NCBI RefSeq assembly: GCF_047872805.1
Contig: NZ_JBLQUK010000004.1
Coordinates: forward strand, 124,001 to 188,000
Length of the DNA stretch: 64,000 bases
DNA from: Erythrobacter sp047872805
Lineage (GTDB): Bacteria; Pseudomonadota; Alphaproteobacteria; Sphingomonadales; Sphingomonadaceae
Direction: 5' to 3'
In this document: piece after piece, positions 34,283 through 43,981 of the stretch
Layout of the letters: the number at the start of each line of letters is the position of its first letter
How positions within the stretch are numbered: the first letter of the stretch is position 1
The notes under the pieces: generated by a model
The model's input: only the letters and a program-made list of their open reading frames with translations
The model's database searches: none
Told to the model about the DNA's origin: nothing
Made by a program: the position numbers and the translations under genes

Positions 34283-34996
34283 TCAATCCACCCTTTCGCG
34301 GTGACCAGTGGAGAAATCTTCCGCGAGCAGTGCGATGATCCGCTCCGCGACGGATTCGGGCGGTTTCACGCTTTCGGGATTCTCGCCGGGATAGGCGCGG
34401 GCACGCATTGCGGTGCGGGTTGCGCCGGGGTCGATGATGGCGACCCGCAGCGGGCTCAATTTCTCAACCTCAGCGCCGTAGGTTTCGAGCAGGTTTTCAA
34501 ACGCCGCCTTGGTCGATCCATAGGCGCCCCAGAACGGGCGCGGAGCCGCGCCGACGCTGCTGGTCAACCCAATAATCCGTCCGGCCTCTGCGCGGCGCAG
34601 CAGCGGATCGAACGCCGCCAGCAAGGCCTGCGTTGCCACCACATTGGTCATGATCGCCTGATGAAACTGTTTCGGATCTATCTGCGAAAGCGGTGTGAGT
34701 TCCGGCAAATAGGCCGCTGAAACAACAAGAATATCCAGCGTATCCCAGCGTCCCGCAATCGCCGCAGCCAGGCGCGCAACCGCGTCCTGTTCGGTCAGAT
34801 CAACCGGTGCAATGGTCGATGATCCGCCGATGGCGTGGATACGATCCTCAACCTCTTCGAGCGACTTTACCTTGCGCGCCACCAGAATGACATGCGCGCC
34901 CGCCTCGGCCAGCGCCAGTGCGGTCGCTGCGCCGATCCCCCGGCTCGCGCCGGTCACGAGAGCGGTGCGTCCTGCAAGCGGTTTGGTTTCGGTCAT
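34283..34996 (-). CDS. Short-chain dehydrogenase/reductase
   Basis: The 237-residue product has TGASRGIGAATALALAEAG, VARK suggesting NADP preference, the catalytic Ser in GLTSSVGAAPRP and YGSTKAAFENLL (Y-x3-K). The NNAG motif is replaced by VVSAAYLP, an unusual substitution in that structural loop. Substrate unknown. It lies 3 bases after purF on the same strand and is likely co-transcribed. Confidence 0.87.
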   Translation of the reverse strand: MTETKPLAGRTALVTGASRGIGAATALALAEAGAHVILVARKVKSLEEVEDRIHAIGGSSTIAPVDLTEQDAVARLAAAIAGRWDTLDILVVSAAYLPELTPLSQIDPKQFHQAIMTNVVATQALLAAFDPLLRRAEAGRIIGLTSSVGAAPRPFWGAYGSTKAAFENLLETYGAEVEKLSPLRVAIIDPGATRTAMRARAYPGENPESVKPPESVAERIIALLAEDFSTGHRERVD

Positions 34997-34999
34997 AGG

Positions 35000-36517
35000 T
35001 CAGGCAGCTCTGGAATCGGTGGGGGAACGGTCGGCAAAGGGCAATTCGTCCGACTTACGCTCGGTCTGCGCCAGATCGGTCAGCGAGGTCGGATAATCGC
35101 CGGTAAAACAGGCGTCGCAAAATTGCGGACAGGCGTTGTTGCGCCCCTTTGCCCCAACCGCGCGGTAGAGGCCGTCGATCGAGACAAAGGCGAGGCTGTC
35201 GGCCTTGATGAATTCGCGCATCGCGTCCAGTTCCATGCGCGCGGCGAGCAGTTTCGAACGTTCGGGCGTGTCGACCCCGTAAAAGCACGAATTCGCCGTC
35301 GGCGGGCTGGCGACGCGGAAATGCACTTCGCTCGCTCCGGCTTCGCGCATCATTTCGACGATTTTCAGGCTGGTGGTGCCGCGCACAATCGAATCGTCGA
35401 TCAGCACGATCCGCTTGCCCGCCACAAGCGCGCGATTGGCGTTGTGTTTGCGTTTGACCCCGGCGTTGCGAGCGCTGTCGGATGGCTGGATAAAAGTGCG
35501 CCCGACATAATGCGAACGGATAATTCCCAGCTCGAACGGGAGGCCCGATTGCTGCGCAAAACCGATGGCGGCGGGCACCCCGCTGTCGGGAACGGGCACG
35601 ACCAGATCGACATCGCAGGGCGATTCGATGGCCAGTTCCTTGCCGATGGCCTTGCGCGCTTCGTAAACGCTGTGCCCGGCAAAGGTGCTGTCGGGACGGC
35701 TGAAATAGACATGTTCGAAAATGCACGGGCGCGCAGGGCGACTGCCAAACGGATGCAGACTTTTGATCTCCCCCGCGAAATCGACGAAGATAATCTCGCC
35801 CGGTTCCACCTCGCGGATCAATTCCGCGCCGACGACATCAAACGCAACGCTTTCGCTGGCGAACAGCACCGCGTCGCCCATTCGCCCCATCACCAGCGGG
35901 CGAATCCCCAGCGGATCGCGGCAGGCGATCATCCCGGTCGGCGTCATCACGATCAGGGCATAGGCCCCTTCGACAAAGCGCAGCGCATCGATCAGCCGGT
36001 CGGCCACGGTGGGATAACGCGAAGTGGCCACCAGATGGATGATGACTTCGGTGTCGGAGGTCGATTGAAAGATCGAACCCTTGCCGACCAGATCCTTGCG
36101 CAGCGACTGGGCGTTGGAAATATTGCCATTATGCGCAATCGCAAACCCGCCGCTCGCCAATTCGGCATAGAGCGGCTGAACATTGCGCAGGCCCGCGCCG
36201 CCGGTGGTGGAATAACGCACATGGCCCGCCGCCATCGTGCCGGGAAGTTCGGCGATCGCTTCGGGTGAAGAGAAGTTTTCCGCAACATGGCCAAGCCCGC
36301 GGCGCGAGATGAAATCGTGGCCATCGAAACTGGTGATGCCCGCCGCTTCCTGTCCGCGGTGTTGCAAGGCGTGCAGGCCCAGCGCGGTCGCAGCAGAGGC
36401 TTTCTCTGCATTGATCGCGCCGAACACGCCGCATTCTTCACGCAGCTTGTCGCCGTCTGCATCCATGAAAGGATGGGTCATATTGTCAGCAATAGATCGA
36501 ATGTCGGTCTGTGCCAT
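35000..36517 (-). CDS. purF: PurF, amidophosphoribosyltransferase
   Basis: PurF makes phosphoribosylamine from PRPP and glutamine, the first step of purine synthesis. The 505-residue product has a propeptide ending before Cys29 (EECGVFGAI), the nucleophile for glutamine hydrolysis. It also has the PRPP loop IVLIDDSIVRGTTSLKIVEMM and the C-terminal ACPQFCDACFTGDYP, resembling the iron-sulfur ligands of Bacillus-type enzymes. ATG 36481 (MTHPF) is an alternative start. It heads a purF-SDR pair. Confidence 0.96.
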   Translation of the reverse strand: MAQTDIRSIADNMTHPFMDADGDKLREECGVFGAINAEKASAATALGLHALQHRGQEAAGITSFDGHDFISRRGLGHVAENFSSPEAIAELPGTMAAGHVRYSTTGGAGLRNVQPLYAELASGGFAIAHNGNISNAQSLRKDLVGKGSIFQSTSDTEVIIHLVATSRYPTVADRLIDALRFVEGAYALIVMTPTGMIACRDPLGIRPLVMGRMGDAVLFASESVAFDVVGAELIREVEPGEIIFVDFAGEIKSLHPFGSRPARPCIFEHVYFSRPDSTFAGHSVYEARKAIGKELAIESPCDVDLVVPVPDSGVPAAIGFAQQSGLPFELGIIRSHYVGRTFIQPSDSARNAGVKRKHNANRALVAGKRIVLIDDSIVRGTTSLKIVEMMREAGASEVHFRVASPPTANSCFYGVDTPERSKLLAARMELDAMREFIKADSLAFVSIDGLYRAVGAKGRNNACPQFCDACFTGDYPTSLTDLAQTERKSDELPFADRSPTDSRAA

Positions 36518-36753
36518 CGTGAGTAAGTGTCCGCTGCTCTACCCCGGGCCGTGGGGCGCTCAATGGCGATGTTACGGATCAATTACAAGCGAAGATCGCC
36601 CGCCGACCCCCGGCTTTTTCATGACACCGATCTTACACCGGGAGTATTCCGGGGTGCCTTACGCACAGCGCGCTTATGCTTGTCCATTGTGCAGCGGCGA
36701 CCACCGCCTTACAGCGCCGGTTCAGCTTTCCTTCGCCAACCAGCCGGGCAATC

Positions 36754-37992
36754 ATGCTAACTCCTTTCGAACGAATGATCGCCAAACGGTATTTGTGGCC
36801 GGGCAAGGGCGAGGCGTTTATCGCGCTGGTCGCCAGCATTTCTGTCGGCGTGGTGATGCTGTCGGTCGCCATGCTGGTGCTGGTGATGAGCGTCATGGGC
36901 GGGTTCCGTTCGGAAATGCTTGAGAAATTCTCCGGGCTGAACGGCCATGCGATCATTCAGGCTTACGGCGGCGAACTCGACAATTGGGAAAGCGTTCTGC
37001 AGCAGGTCCGCGAAACCAAAGGGGTGACCAATGCCTCACCGCTGATCGAGCAGCCCTTGCTCGCCAGTTTCAATGGCCGCGCCAATGCGATCTTCGTGCG
37101 CGGCAACACTGCCGAGGACATTGCCGATCTGGGTGACAAGGTGTTGATGGGTGACATCGCCAGCTTGCAACCCGACGCGGGCAGGGTGGCGATTGGATCG
37201 CGGCTGGCGGCGAATATGGGCGTTCGGGTCGGGGATACGATCACCATCATCAATCCGCAGGGCCGCACCACGCCGTTTGGCACTTCGATTCGGCAAGTGG
37301 GTTATGAAGTCGGCGCGATCTTCGAGATCGGGCTGTATGATTTCGACGAGACTTTCGTCATCATGCCGATGTCCGACGCGCAGACCTTGCTGTTGCTGGG
37401 CGACAAGATCGGACTGATCGAGGTTACGGTCGATGATCCGGACAATGTCGGCGGAATCCTGGGTTCGGTTGAGCAATCGCTGACCGGGCGGGCGGTCATC
37501 GCCGATTGGAAAACGATCAATTCGACCCTGTTCGAAGCCTTGGAGGTTGAGAGGGTGGCGATGTTCTTTGTGCTGTCTTTCATGGTTTTGGTGGCGTCGT
37601 TTAACATTCTGTCGAGCCTGGTGATGCTGGTCCGCGCCAAGACCCGCGACATTGCCATCATGCGCACGATGGGTGCGACAAGGCGCAGTCTGCTCAAGAT
37701 TTTTGTGACCACCGGGACCACCATCGGCGCGCTGGGCACGATCAGCGGGCTGATCCTGGGATTTGTGCTGCTGTATTTCCGCAATCCGATTGTCGAAGGC
37801 GTGGCGTTTGTCACCGGAGTGCAGATATGGGATCCGCAGGTGCGGTTTCTCACCAGCCTGCCGGTGCGGGTCGATCCGTGGGAAATTGCCGGGATCACAT
37901 TGCTGGGGATCAGCTTAAGTTTTCTGGCGACGCTCTACCCGGCGATGAAGGCGTCGAACACCGATCCGGTGCAGGTGCTGCGTTATGAATGA
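36754..37992 (+). CDS. lolC: LolC/E-type lipoprotein-releasing permease
   Basis: The 412-residue product is the inner-membrane subunit that extracts lipoproteins for outer-membrane delivery. It starts MLTPFERMIAKRYLWPGKGE, followed by a membrane helix, a large periplasmic MacB-like domain (about 55-265) and three C-terminal FtsX-type helices (MFFVLSFMVLVASFNILSS, then DIAIMRTMGATRRSLLKIF). ATG 36754 was chosen because the 26 residues upstream look noncoding. It overlaps lolD by 8 bases. Confidence 0.94.
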   Translation: MLTPFERMIAKRYLWPGKGEAFIALVASISVGVVMLSVAMLVLVMSVMGGFRSEMLEKFSGLNGHAIIQAYGGELDNWESVLQQVRETKGVTNASPLIEQPLLASFNGRANAIFVRGNTAEDIADLGDKVLMGDIASLQPDAGRVAIGSRLAANMGVRVGDTITIINPQGRTTPFGTSIRQVGYEVGAIFEIGLYDFDETFVIMPMSDAQTLLLLGDKIGLIEVTVDDPDNVGGILGSVEQSLTGRAVIADWKTINSTLFEALEVERVAMFFVLSFMVLVASFNILSSLVMLVRAKTRDIAIMRTMGATRRSLLKIFVTTGTTIGALGTISGLILGFVLLYFRNPIVEGVAFVTGVQIWDPQVRFLTSLPVRVDPWEIAGITLLGISLSFLATLYPAMKASNTDPVQVLRYE

Positions 37993-38659
37993 TCCCATTG
38001 TATCCTTGCGCGATCTGAAACGCAGTTTTGAACAGGGCGGTCAACGCATCGACGTGCTGCGCGGGGTCAATCTCGACATTATGCCGGGCGAGATTGTCGC
38101 GCTGCTGGGGCCTTCGGGTTCGGGCAAATCGACCATGCTACAGGCCGTGGGCCTGCTCGAAGGCGGGTTTGAAGGATCAATCGCCATCGCCGGAGAAGCG
38201 GCGGAAAAGCTCGCCTCTGATCAGCGCACCCGTATCCGCCGCGAACATCTGGGGTTTGTCTATCAATTCCACCATTTGCTGCCCGATTTCAACGCGACCG
38301 AAAACGTTGTGATGCCGCAAATGGTCGCAGGCACGGATCAGGCGATTGCCCAGACCCGCGCCGAAAGCCTGCTGGCGAGCCTCGGCCTTGGCCACCGGCT
38401 GACCCACCGACCCAGCCAGCTATCGGGCGGCGAGCAACAACGCGTCGCTGTGGCGCGCGCGCTCGCCAACCGGCCGACGCTGGTGCTGGCCGATGAACCC
38501 ACCGGCAACCTTGATGAGGCCACGGCCGACACGGTGCTGGGGCAGTTCCTTGAGCTTGTGCGGGGCGAGGGCAGTGCCGCGCTTGTCGCCACCCATAACG
38601 AAAGGCTCGCCGCGCGGATGGACCGGGTGGTCAGGTTGCATGAGGGCGTGCTTGAATAA
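37985..38659 (+). CDS. lolD: LolD, lipoprotein-releasing ABC ATPase
   Basis: The 224-residue ATPase has Walker A GPSGSGKST, the LolD/MacB-like YQFHHLLPDFNATENV, signature QLSGGEQQRVAVARAL and Walker B LVLADEPTGNLDE. It powers LolC/E. The 8-base overlap with lolC implies coupled translation. Confidence 0.95.
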   Translation: MNDPIVSLRDLKRSFEQGGQRIDVLRGVNLDIMPGEIVALLGPSGSGKSTMLQAVGLLEGGFEGSIAIAGEAAEKLASDQRTRIRREHLGFVYQFHHLLPDFNATENVVMPQMVAGTDQAIAQTRAESLLASLGLGHRLTHRPSQLSGGEQQRVAVARALANRPTLVLADEPTGNLDEATADTVLGQFLELVRGEGSAALVATHNERLAARMDRVVRLHEGVLE

Positions 38660-38709
38660 AATCGGACCCAGGCTTCTTTTCAAACGTTGCAGTTAAAAAG
38701 GAGAGACCG

Positions 38710-38997
38710 ATGGACGACCATCCCAGCACATTTGAAGGCACTCCGGTTCCGAGCGGCAAACATGCATGGCAGGACCGGGCGGCAATTCATCCCAAAAACG
38801 ACAGCGGCGGCGTGCTTGACGGTGCCAAGGCGCTGCGGCGCGGCACTTTTGCAGAAATGATTCGGCACCTTGCCAGCCTTCCCGCAGAGCAGCGGTCAGG
38901 ATATTTGATCAAAAAGGCAGGCGATCGGGAATATTCGGCGCAACAAGCTATAGAGCTTGCATCGCGGGATGATTTTCCGTCTGGTGACGCCAGCTAA
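38710..38997 (+). CDS. Small hypothetical protein
   Basis: AAAAAGGAG lies 8 bases before the ATG, a strong ribosome-binding site. The 95-residue product is hydrophilic and mostly helical at its C-terminus (FAEMIRHLASLPAEQRSGYL, KKAGDREYSAQQAIELASRDDF), with a His-rich start. I do not recognise the family. It lies between lolD and a glutathione peroxidase, on the same strand. Confidence 0.75.
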   Translation: MDDHPSTFEGTPVPSGKHAWQDRAAIHPKNDSGGVLDGAKALRRGTFAEMIRHLASLPAEQRSGYLIKKAGDREYSAQQAIELASRDDFPSGDAS

Positions 38998-39014
38998 ATC
39001 AACGGGGAACCCTT

Positions 39015-39494
39015 ATGACCACCATTGCCGATTTCACCGTCACCACCAATCGCGGCGAGACGCTCGATATGGCGACCAAACAGGGCAAGGTCCTGCTGAT
39101 CGTCAACACCGCCAGCAAATGCGGCTTCACTCCGCAATATGATGGGCTGGAGGCGCTGTATCAGCAATTCAAGGACCGCGATTTCGAAGTGCTCGGCTTT
39201 CCCTGCAACCAGTTTGGCGCGCAGGAACCGGGCAATGCCGATGAGATCGCTGAGTTTTGCAAGGTCAATTTCGGCGTCACCTTTCCGCTGATGAAAAAAA
39301 TCGACGTCAACGGCCCCGATGCCTCACCGCTGTATGACTGGATGAAATCGGAGAAAAAGGGGTTGATGGGATCGACCTCGATCAAATGGAATTTCACCAA
39401 GTTTCTGGTGGACCGCGACGGCAATGTGGTGAAACGCTACGGCCCGCAAGACACGCCCGCGAGCATCGCCAAAGACATCGAAAAGCTGCTCTGA
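39015..39494 (+). CDS. Glutathione peroxidase family protein
   Basis: The 159-residue product has the peroxidatic Cys in NTASKCGFTPQYDGLEAL, Gln in GFPCNQFGAQEPG and Trp/Asn in KWNFTKFLVDRDG: the Cys-Gln-Trp-Asn tetrad of non-selenium glutathione peroxidases. These usually use thioredoxin as well as glutathione. It reduces organic and hydrogen peroxides. Confidence 0.93.
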   Translation: MTTIADFTVTTNRGETLDMATKQGKVLLIVNTASKCGFTPQYDGLEALYQQFKDRDFEVLGFPCNQFGAQEPGNADEIAEFCKVNFGVTFPLMKKIDVNGPDASPLYDWMKSEKKGLMGSTSIKWNFTKFLVDRDGNVVKRYGPQDTPASIAKDIEKLL

Positions 39495-39509
39495 TCTGAC
39501 CTTTTGCCT

Positions 39510-39533
39510 TTGCTTCGCTAAGCCCGCAATGAC
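39510..39533. repeat. Degenerate palindromic repeat fragment
   Basis: A short stem TTGC...GCAA around TTCGCTAAGCCC, followed by TGAC, resembles half of a widespread proteobacterial GTCATTGCG-type repeat. It is a remnant by appearance, in the gap before dnaE. Confidence 0.25.
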
Positions 39534-39597
39534 GCGACAAGGGAAAAGCTGACCGCTTCCCTTGGCGAATCCGATCCGACTTCGCATAGTGCCGCCT

Positions 39598-42500
39598 ATG
39601 CCATTCGAACCCTTTGTCCCCCTGCGCGTGCTGTCGTCCTATTCAATGCTCGAAGGGGCGATTGATCCCAAGAAGATCGCCAAGCTGGCCAAGGAACGCG
39701 GTTTTCCCGCGATTGCCATCTGCGACCGCAATGGATTGTACGGCGCGGTTATGTTCGCGGGCGCGTGTATGGAAGAAGGCATTCAGCCGATCATCGGCAC
39801 TTTGCTGGGTGTTGCGCGCGAAAAATCGGACGGAGGCTCCGAAGGCACACAGGTCGATTACCTGCCGCTGTTTGCGCAGGATGAGACGGGCTATGACAAT
39901 TTGTGCCATCTCGTCTCAAAGGCGCATCTTGAACGCCCGCTCGAATTGGAACCGCATGTTCCGCTCGATGCGCTGGACGGGCACACCGATGGGCTGATTG
40001 CGCTGACCGGAGCGGGAGAGGGCGCGCTCACCCGCTTGCTGGCCGAAGGGCAGGCCCCGGCGGCGGCGGCGCTGGCCGACCGGCTGGAGGCGCTGTTTCC
40101 AGGGCGGCTCTATATTGAGCTGGCGCGCCACGGCGATGACACCTGCGCCCGCGCAGAGGATGCGCTGATCGACATGGCCTTTGCCCGCGATCTGCCGCTC
40201 GCCGCGACCAACCCTGCCAATTTTGCCGAACCGCATATGCACAAGGCGCATGACGCGATGCTGTGCATTGCCCATTCGACCTATATCGAGAATGACGACC
40301 GCCCGCGTTCCAACGCCCAAGGTTTCGTCAAATCGGCGCGGATGATGGACGATCTGTTCGCCGACCTTCCCGAAGCGACCGCCAACACGCTGACGATTGC
40401 GCGCCGCTGCGCCTTTGCACCGCCCTATCGCAAGCCGATCCTGCCCAGCCTTGCCGGTGATGTTGCAGGCGAGGCGCGGATGCTGGCGGAGGATTCGCGG
40501 CGCGGGCTGGAGGCGCGGCTGGCGTCCTATCCCGATCTCACCGAGGAAGCGCGCAAGGTTTATTTCGACCGGCTCGAATTTGAAATTGATGTGATCGCAG
40601 GCATGGGTTTTCCCGGCTATTTCCTGATCGTTGCCGATTTCATCAAATGGGCCAAGGATCAGGGCATCCCGGTGGGTCCGGGGCGCGGGTCGGGCGCGGG
40701 TTCGGTGGTGGCCTGGGCGCTGACCATTACCGATCTCGATCCGATCCGGCTGGGGCTGCTGTTTGAACGGTTCCTCAATCCCGAGCGCGTGTCGATGCCT
40801 GATTTCGATATCGATTTCTGCGAAACGCGGCGGGGCGAGGTGATCCGCTATGTTCAGCGCAAATACGGCGCCGATCACGTCGCGCAGATCATCACTTTCG
40901 GCAAATTGAAAGCCCGCGCGGTGCTGCGCGATTGTGGGCGCATCCTGCAGATGAGCTATGGTCAGGTCGACCGCTTGTGCAAGATGGTGCCCAACCACCC
41001 GACCGAACCGTGGGACCTCAAACGCGCGCTCAACGGTGCAGCCGATTTCCGCCGCGAATACACCAATGACAATGAGGTGAAGCGGCTGGTCGACCTCGCC
41101 ATGCAGCTTGAAGGGCTGCCGCGCAATTCCTCCACCCACGCCGCCGGGGTGGTGATTGGCGACCGCCCGCTGGCGCAATTGGTGCCGCTTTACCGCGATC
41201 CGCGTTCGGACATGCCGGTCACGCAATTCGATATGAAACATGTCGAATCGAGCGGGCTGGTCAAATTCGATTTCCTCGGGCTGAAAACGCTTTCGGTGCT
41301 GCGCAAGGCGACCGACCTGTTGCATCTGCGCGGGATCGAGATCGACCTTGGCGATTTGCCTCTGGATGATCGGGCGGTCTATGATTTGATGCAGGCCGGT
41401 AACACGGTGGGTGTGTTCCAGCTCGAATCCGAAGGGATGCGGCGCACACTGAAAGCGGTCAAGCCGAGCAATTTTGGCGATATTATCGCGCTGGTTTCAC
41501 TGTACCGCCCCGGCCCGATGGACAATATCCCGCTGTTCGGCAGGCGCAAGGCGGGCGAGGCGCCAATCGAATATCCGCACCCCAAACTCGAAGGCATCCT
41601 CGCAGAAACCTACGGCATTTTCGTCTATCAGGAACAGGTGATGCAGGCCGCGCAGATCCTTGCCGGCTATTCGCTGGGCGATGCCGATCTGCTGCGCCGC
41701 GCGATGGGTAAAAAGAACCAGGCCGAAATGGATCAGCAGCGCAGCCGGTTCATCGACGGCTGTAAGCGAGTGTCGGATATTGACCCGAAGCAGGCGGGCG
41801 AATTGTTCGATTTGATCGACAAATTCGCTGGATACGGTTTCAACAAATCGCACGCCGCCGCCTATGCCTTGCTCGCGTATCAAACCGGCTGGCTGAAAGC
41901 GCATTACCCGGAGGAATTCTACGCCGCGTCGATGTGTTTCGACCTGCACCAATCGGAAAAGCTCAGCATCTTTGTCGATGATGCGCGGCGCTATCCCGGC
42001 GGCGGGGTGGAGGTTTTGCCGCCCGACATCAACGCCAGCCATGCGCGCTTTACCGTGGAGCAAACCGATCACGGTTACGGGGTCCGCTATGCGCTGGCGG
42101 GCATCCGCAATGTCGGGGAAAAGGCGATGGAGGCCATCGTCGCCGAGCGCGAGGCAAACGGTCCTTTCGAAAGCCTCAAAGATTTTTTTGAACGGTTGCC
42201 GCAAGGTTCGATGAACCGCCGCCAGCTCGATGGATTGATCTGCGCGGGCGCGCTCGATGCGATTGAGCCGGACCGCGCGGTGTTGTTTGCCAATGCCGAA
42301 ATGTTGCTGGCGGTGGCGGATGCAGCCATGCGGGAGCGGTCAAGCGGGCAGGCGGCGCTGTTTGGCGGGGACCATGCGCCGCAGGAAGAATTGCGGCTGC
42401 AGCCCGCTCAGGCCTGGTCGCGGACCGAACGAATGGGGAAAGAGCGCGAGAATTTCGGCTTTTATTTCTCCGCCCATCCGATCCAGCAGTACCGCGAGAT

Positions 42501-43095
42501 TGCCTCGGCACAGGGCGCGCGCAGTTACCAGAGCCTGATGGAGGCGGGTGCGCCGCCGGGCGGGCGCGGCAATGCGGTGATCGCCGCGATGGTCGAAAGC
42601 GTCAGCAAGGGCCGCACCAAACGCGGCGCCGAGTTTATCCGCGCCGAATTTTCCGACAGTTCGGGTCAGTTTTCGGCGGCATGCTTTGAAGAATCGCTGG
42701 TGGCATCGTTTCAGGAATGGGCGGCGAGCGGCGAATGTGTGCTCTTGGGGGTGGAGCTTGATTCGCCCAATCCGGGCGAACCGCCGCGCCTGACCATTCG
42801 CAGCGCCCGCCCGATTGCTTCGGTCAGCGGGCGCGTGCCGATGATCCTGACCGCGGACATATTGACGCAGGTCGCGCTGGCCGAACTTACACTGGAACTC
42901 ACCGCCGAAGAAGGCGCACCGGGCGAAGCGGTGGTGCGGCTGGTGCTGGGCGATGGTGAATTCGCGCATCTGCGGCTGGGCAGCAGCTTCCGGCTCGACG
43001 GCGATTTGGCCGAACGGCTGGCTGGGGTGCCGGGGATCGAGAACGTCATGCTGGAGCCGCGCCGCGGGCGACCCAATCTTAGGCTGGTGGCGTGA
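39598..43095 (+). CDS. dnaE: DnaE, DNA polymerase III alpha subunit
   Basis: DnaE is the replicative polymerase. The 1165-residue product begins FEPFVPLRVLSSYSMLEGAI (PHP domain; CDRNGLYGAVMFA). It has the C-family polymerase core with GPGRGSGAGSVVAWAL and the catalytic Asp pair in MPDFDIDFCETRRGEV, RPGPMDNIPLFGRRK, then an HhH region and an OB-fold tail. ATG 39598 was chosen over TTG 39562. The usual length is 1140-1180. The next gene starts in the stop codon (TGATG). Confidence 0.97.
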   Translation: MPFEPFVPLRVLSSYSMLEGAIDPKKIAKLAKERGFPAIAICDRNGLYGAVMFAGACMEEGIQPIIGTLLGVAREKSDGGSEGTQVDYLPLFAQDETGYDNLCHLVSKAHLERPLELEPHVPLDALDGHTDGLIALTGAGEGALTRLLAEGQAPAAAALADRLEALFPGRLYIELARHGDDTCARAEDALIDMAFARDLPLAATNPANFAEPHMHKAHDAMLCIAHSTYIENDDRPRSNAQGFVKSARMMDDLFADLPEATANTLTIARRCAFAPPYRKPILPSLAGDVAGEARMLAEDSRRGLEARLASYPDLTEEARKVYFDRLEFEIDVIAGMGFPGYFLIVADFIKWAKDQGIPVGPGRGSGAGSVVAWALTITDLDPIRLGLLFERFLNPERVSMPDFDIDFCETRRGEVIRYVQRKYGADHVAQIITFGKLKARAVLRDCGRILQMSYGQVDRLCKMVPNHPTEPWDLKRALNGAADFRREYTNDNEVKRLVDLAMQLEGLPRNSSTHAAGVVIGDRPLAQLVPLYRDPRSDMPVTQFDMKHVESSGLVKFDFLGLKTLSVLRKATDLLHLRGIEIDLGDLPLDDRAVYDLMQAGNTVGVFQLESEGMRRTLKAVKPSNFGDIIALVSLYRPGPMDNIPLFGRRKAGEAPIEYPHPKLEGILAETYGIFVYQEQVMQAAQILAGYSLGDADLLRRAMGKKNQAEMDQQRSRFIDGCKRVSDIDPKQAGELFDLIDKFAGYGFNKSHAAAYALLAYQTGWLKAHYPEEFYAASMCFDLHQSEKLSIFVDDARRYPGGGVEVLPPDINASHARFTVEQTDHGYGVRYALAGIRNVGEKAMEAIVAEREANGPFESLKDFFERLPQGSMNRRQLDGLICAGALDAIEPDRAVLFANAEMLLAVADAAMRERSSGQAALFGGDHAPQEELRLQPAQAWSRTERMGKERENFGFYFSAHPIQQYREIASAQGARSYQSLMEAGAPPGGRGNAVIAAMVESVSKGRTKRGAEFIRAEFSDSSGQFSAACFEESLVASFQEWAASGECVLLGVELDSPNPGEPPRLTIRSARPIASVSGRVPMILTADILTQVALAELTLELTAEEGAPGEAVVRLVLGDGEFAHLRLGSSFRLDGDLAERLAGVPGIENVMLEPRRGRPNLRLVA

Positions 43096-43904
43096 TGGCG
43101 GAGCCGGTCGAGGAACTGACTGACAAGGAGAAGGAGGCTCTGCGCCTGCTTCTCGAAGGGCACGATGCCAAATCGAGCGCCAACACACTTGGCATATCAG
43201 TTCACACGATCAACGACCGCTTGCGCAACGCGCGCCGCAAAATGGGTGTGGCCTCAAGCCGCGAGGCCGCAAGAATCTTGCGGGACGCCGGGGAGGATAC
43301 ACCCCAAATTCCTGTGCACACATCTTTGGGGATCGATAACCCTGAGCCTGCCGCCGATACCGCAATCCTCACTCAAGCAAAGCGAGCAGGGTCAATCCGG
43401 CTCACATGGCTCGCAGGAGGAATGTTGATCATGTCTGTTGTTATCGCAGCCGCCGTTCTCGCAGTTGTTTCAACCTCTGGTGGAGATGCCGGCACAGCCG
43501 TGCCATCGCCTCAGAACCGCGCTTCATCTGCGGAAGCCGCTGAACGCCCAACACCCGAGGATACCCCTTCGGTCGAGGTTGCAGAGGCTTTCCTCTCAGC
43601 GATTGACGCGGGAGACGTTGCGGGCAGCTGGGATCTGGCTGGGCAGGCTTTCCAGACGCGGACGACACAGCGCGAGTGGTCGGGCGCGCTTGCCACTGCC
43701 CGTGCACCGCTTGGCGATGTCGGAGAGCGCCGCCTCGCGACGGTCCAGCGTGTCTCTACGTTGCCCGGCCTACCCGAAGGCGACTATGAAGTGCTCGTCT
43801 TTCAGGCGAAATTCGAAGGCTGGGACGGGATCGTTACCGAAACTCTGACCATGGTCCGCAACGGCAAGACATTCGACGTTATGGGGTATTTTGTGAGCAA
43901 ATAG
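43095..43904 (+). CDS. Membrane-anchored LuxR-type regulator with DUF4019-like domain
   Basis: The 269-residue product has a LuxR-type HTH at the N-terminus (about residues 7-60, LTDKEKEALRLLLEGHDAKS and ISVHTINDRLRNARRKMG). One membrane helix follows (about 105-125, GGMLIMSVVIAAAVLAVVST). The C-terminal domain is periplasmic and DUF4019-like (SWDLAGQAFQTRTTQREWSG, GDVGERRLATVQRV). The DNA-binding domain would be cytoplasmic and the DUF4019 part outside, a one-component transmembrane sensor layout. Signal unknown. Overlaps the dnaE stop. Confidence 0.8.
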   Translation: MAEPVEELTDKEKEALRLLLEGHDAKSSANTLGISVHTINDRLRNARRKMGVASSREAARILRDAGEDTPQIPVHTSLGIDNPEPAADTAILTQAKRAGSIRLTWLAGGMLIMSVVIAAAVLAVVSTSGGDAGTAVPSPQNRASSAEAAERPTPEDTPSVEVAEAFLSAIDAGDVAGSWDLAGQAFQTRTTQREWSGALATARAPLGDVGERRLATVQRVSTLPGLPEGDYEVLVFQAKFEGWDGIVTETLTMVRNGKTFDVMGYFVSK

Positions 43905-43922
43905 TCGATTGGATCGCCACGA

Positions 43923-43959
43923 AAAAGGGGCCGGAAGCATCATGCTCCCGGCCCCTTTT
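43923..43959. terminator. Bidirectional rho-independent terminator
   Basis: AAAAGGGGCCGG (43923-43934) pairs perfectly with CCGGCCCCTTTT (43948-43959); the loop contains a further AGCAT/ATGCT pairing. A-run and T-run flanks allow use in both directions, for the LuxR-type gene on one side and the ompA-family gene on the other, whose stops face each other here. Confidence 0.88.
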
Positions 43960-43981
43960 ATGTTTCTTGCCGGATGCAGGC

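Noticed and set aside
39916..41325. Long minus-strand open frame (about 469 codons) inside dnaE
   Set aside because: High G+C makes long antisense frames common; the sense frame is an unmistakable DnaE, and the antisense product has no recognisable domain.
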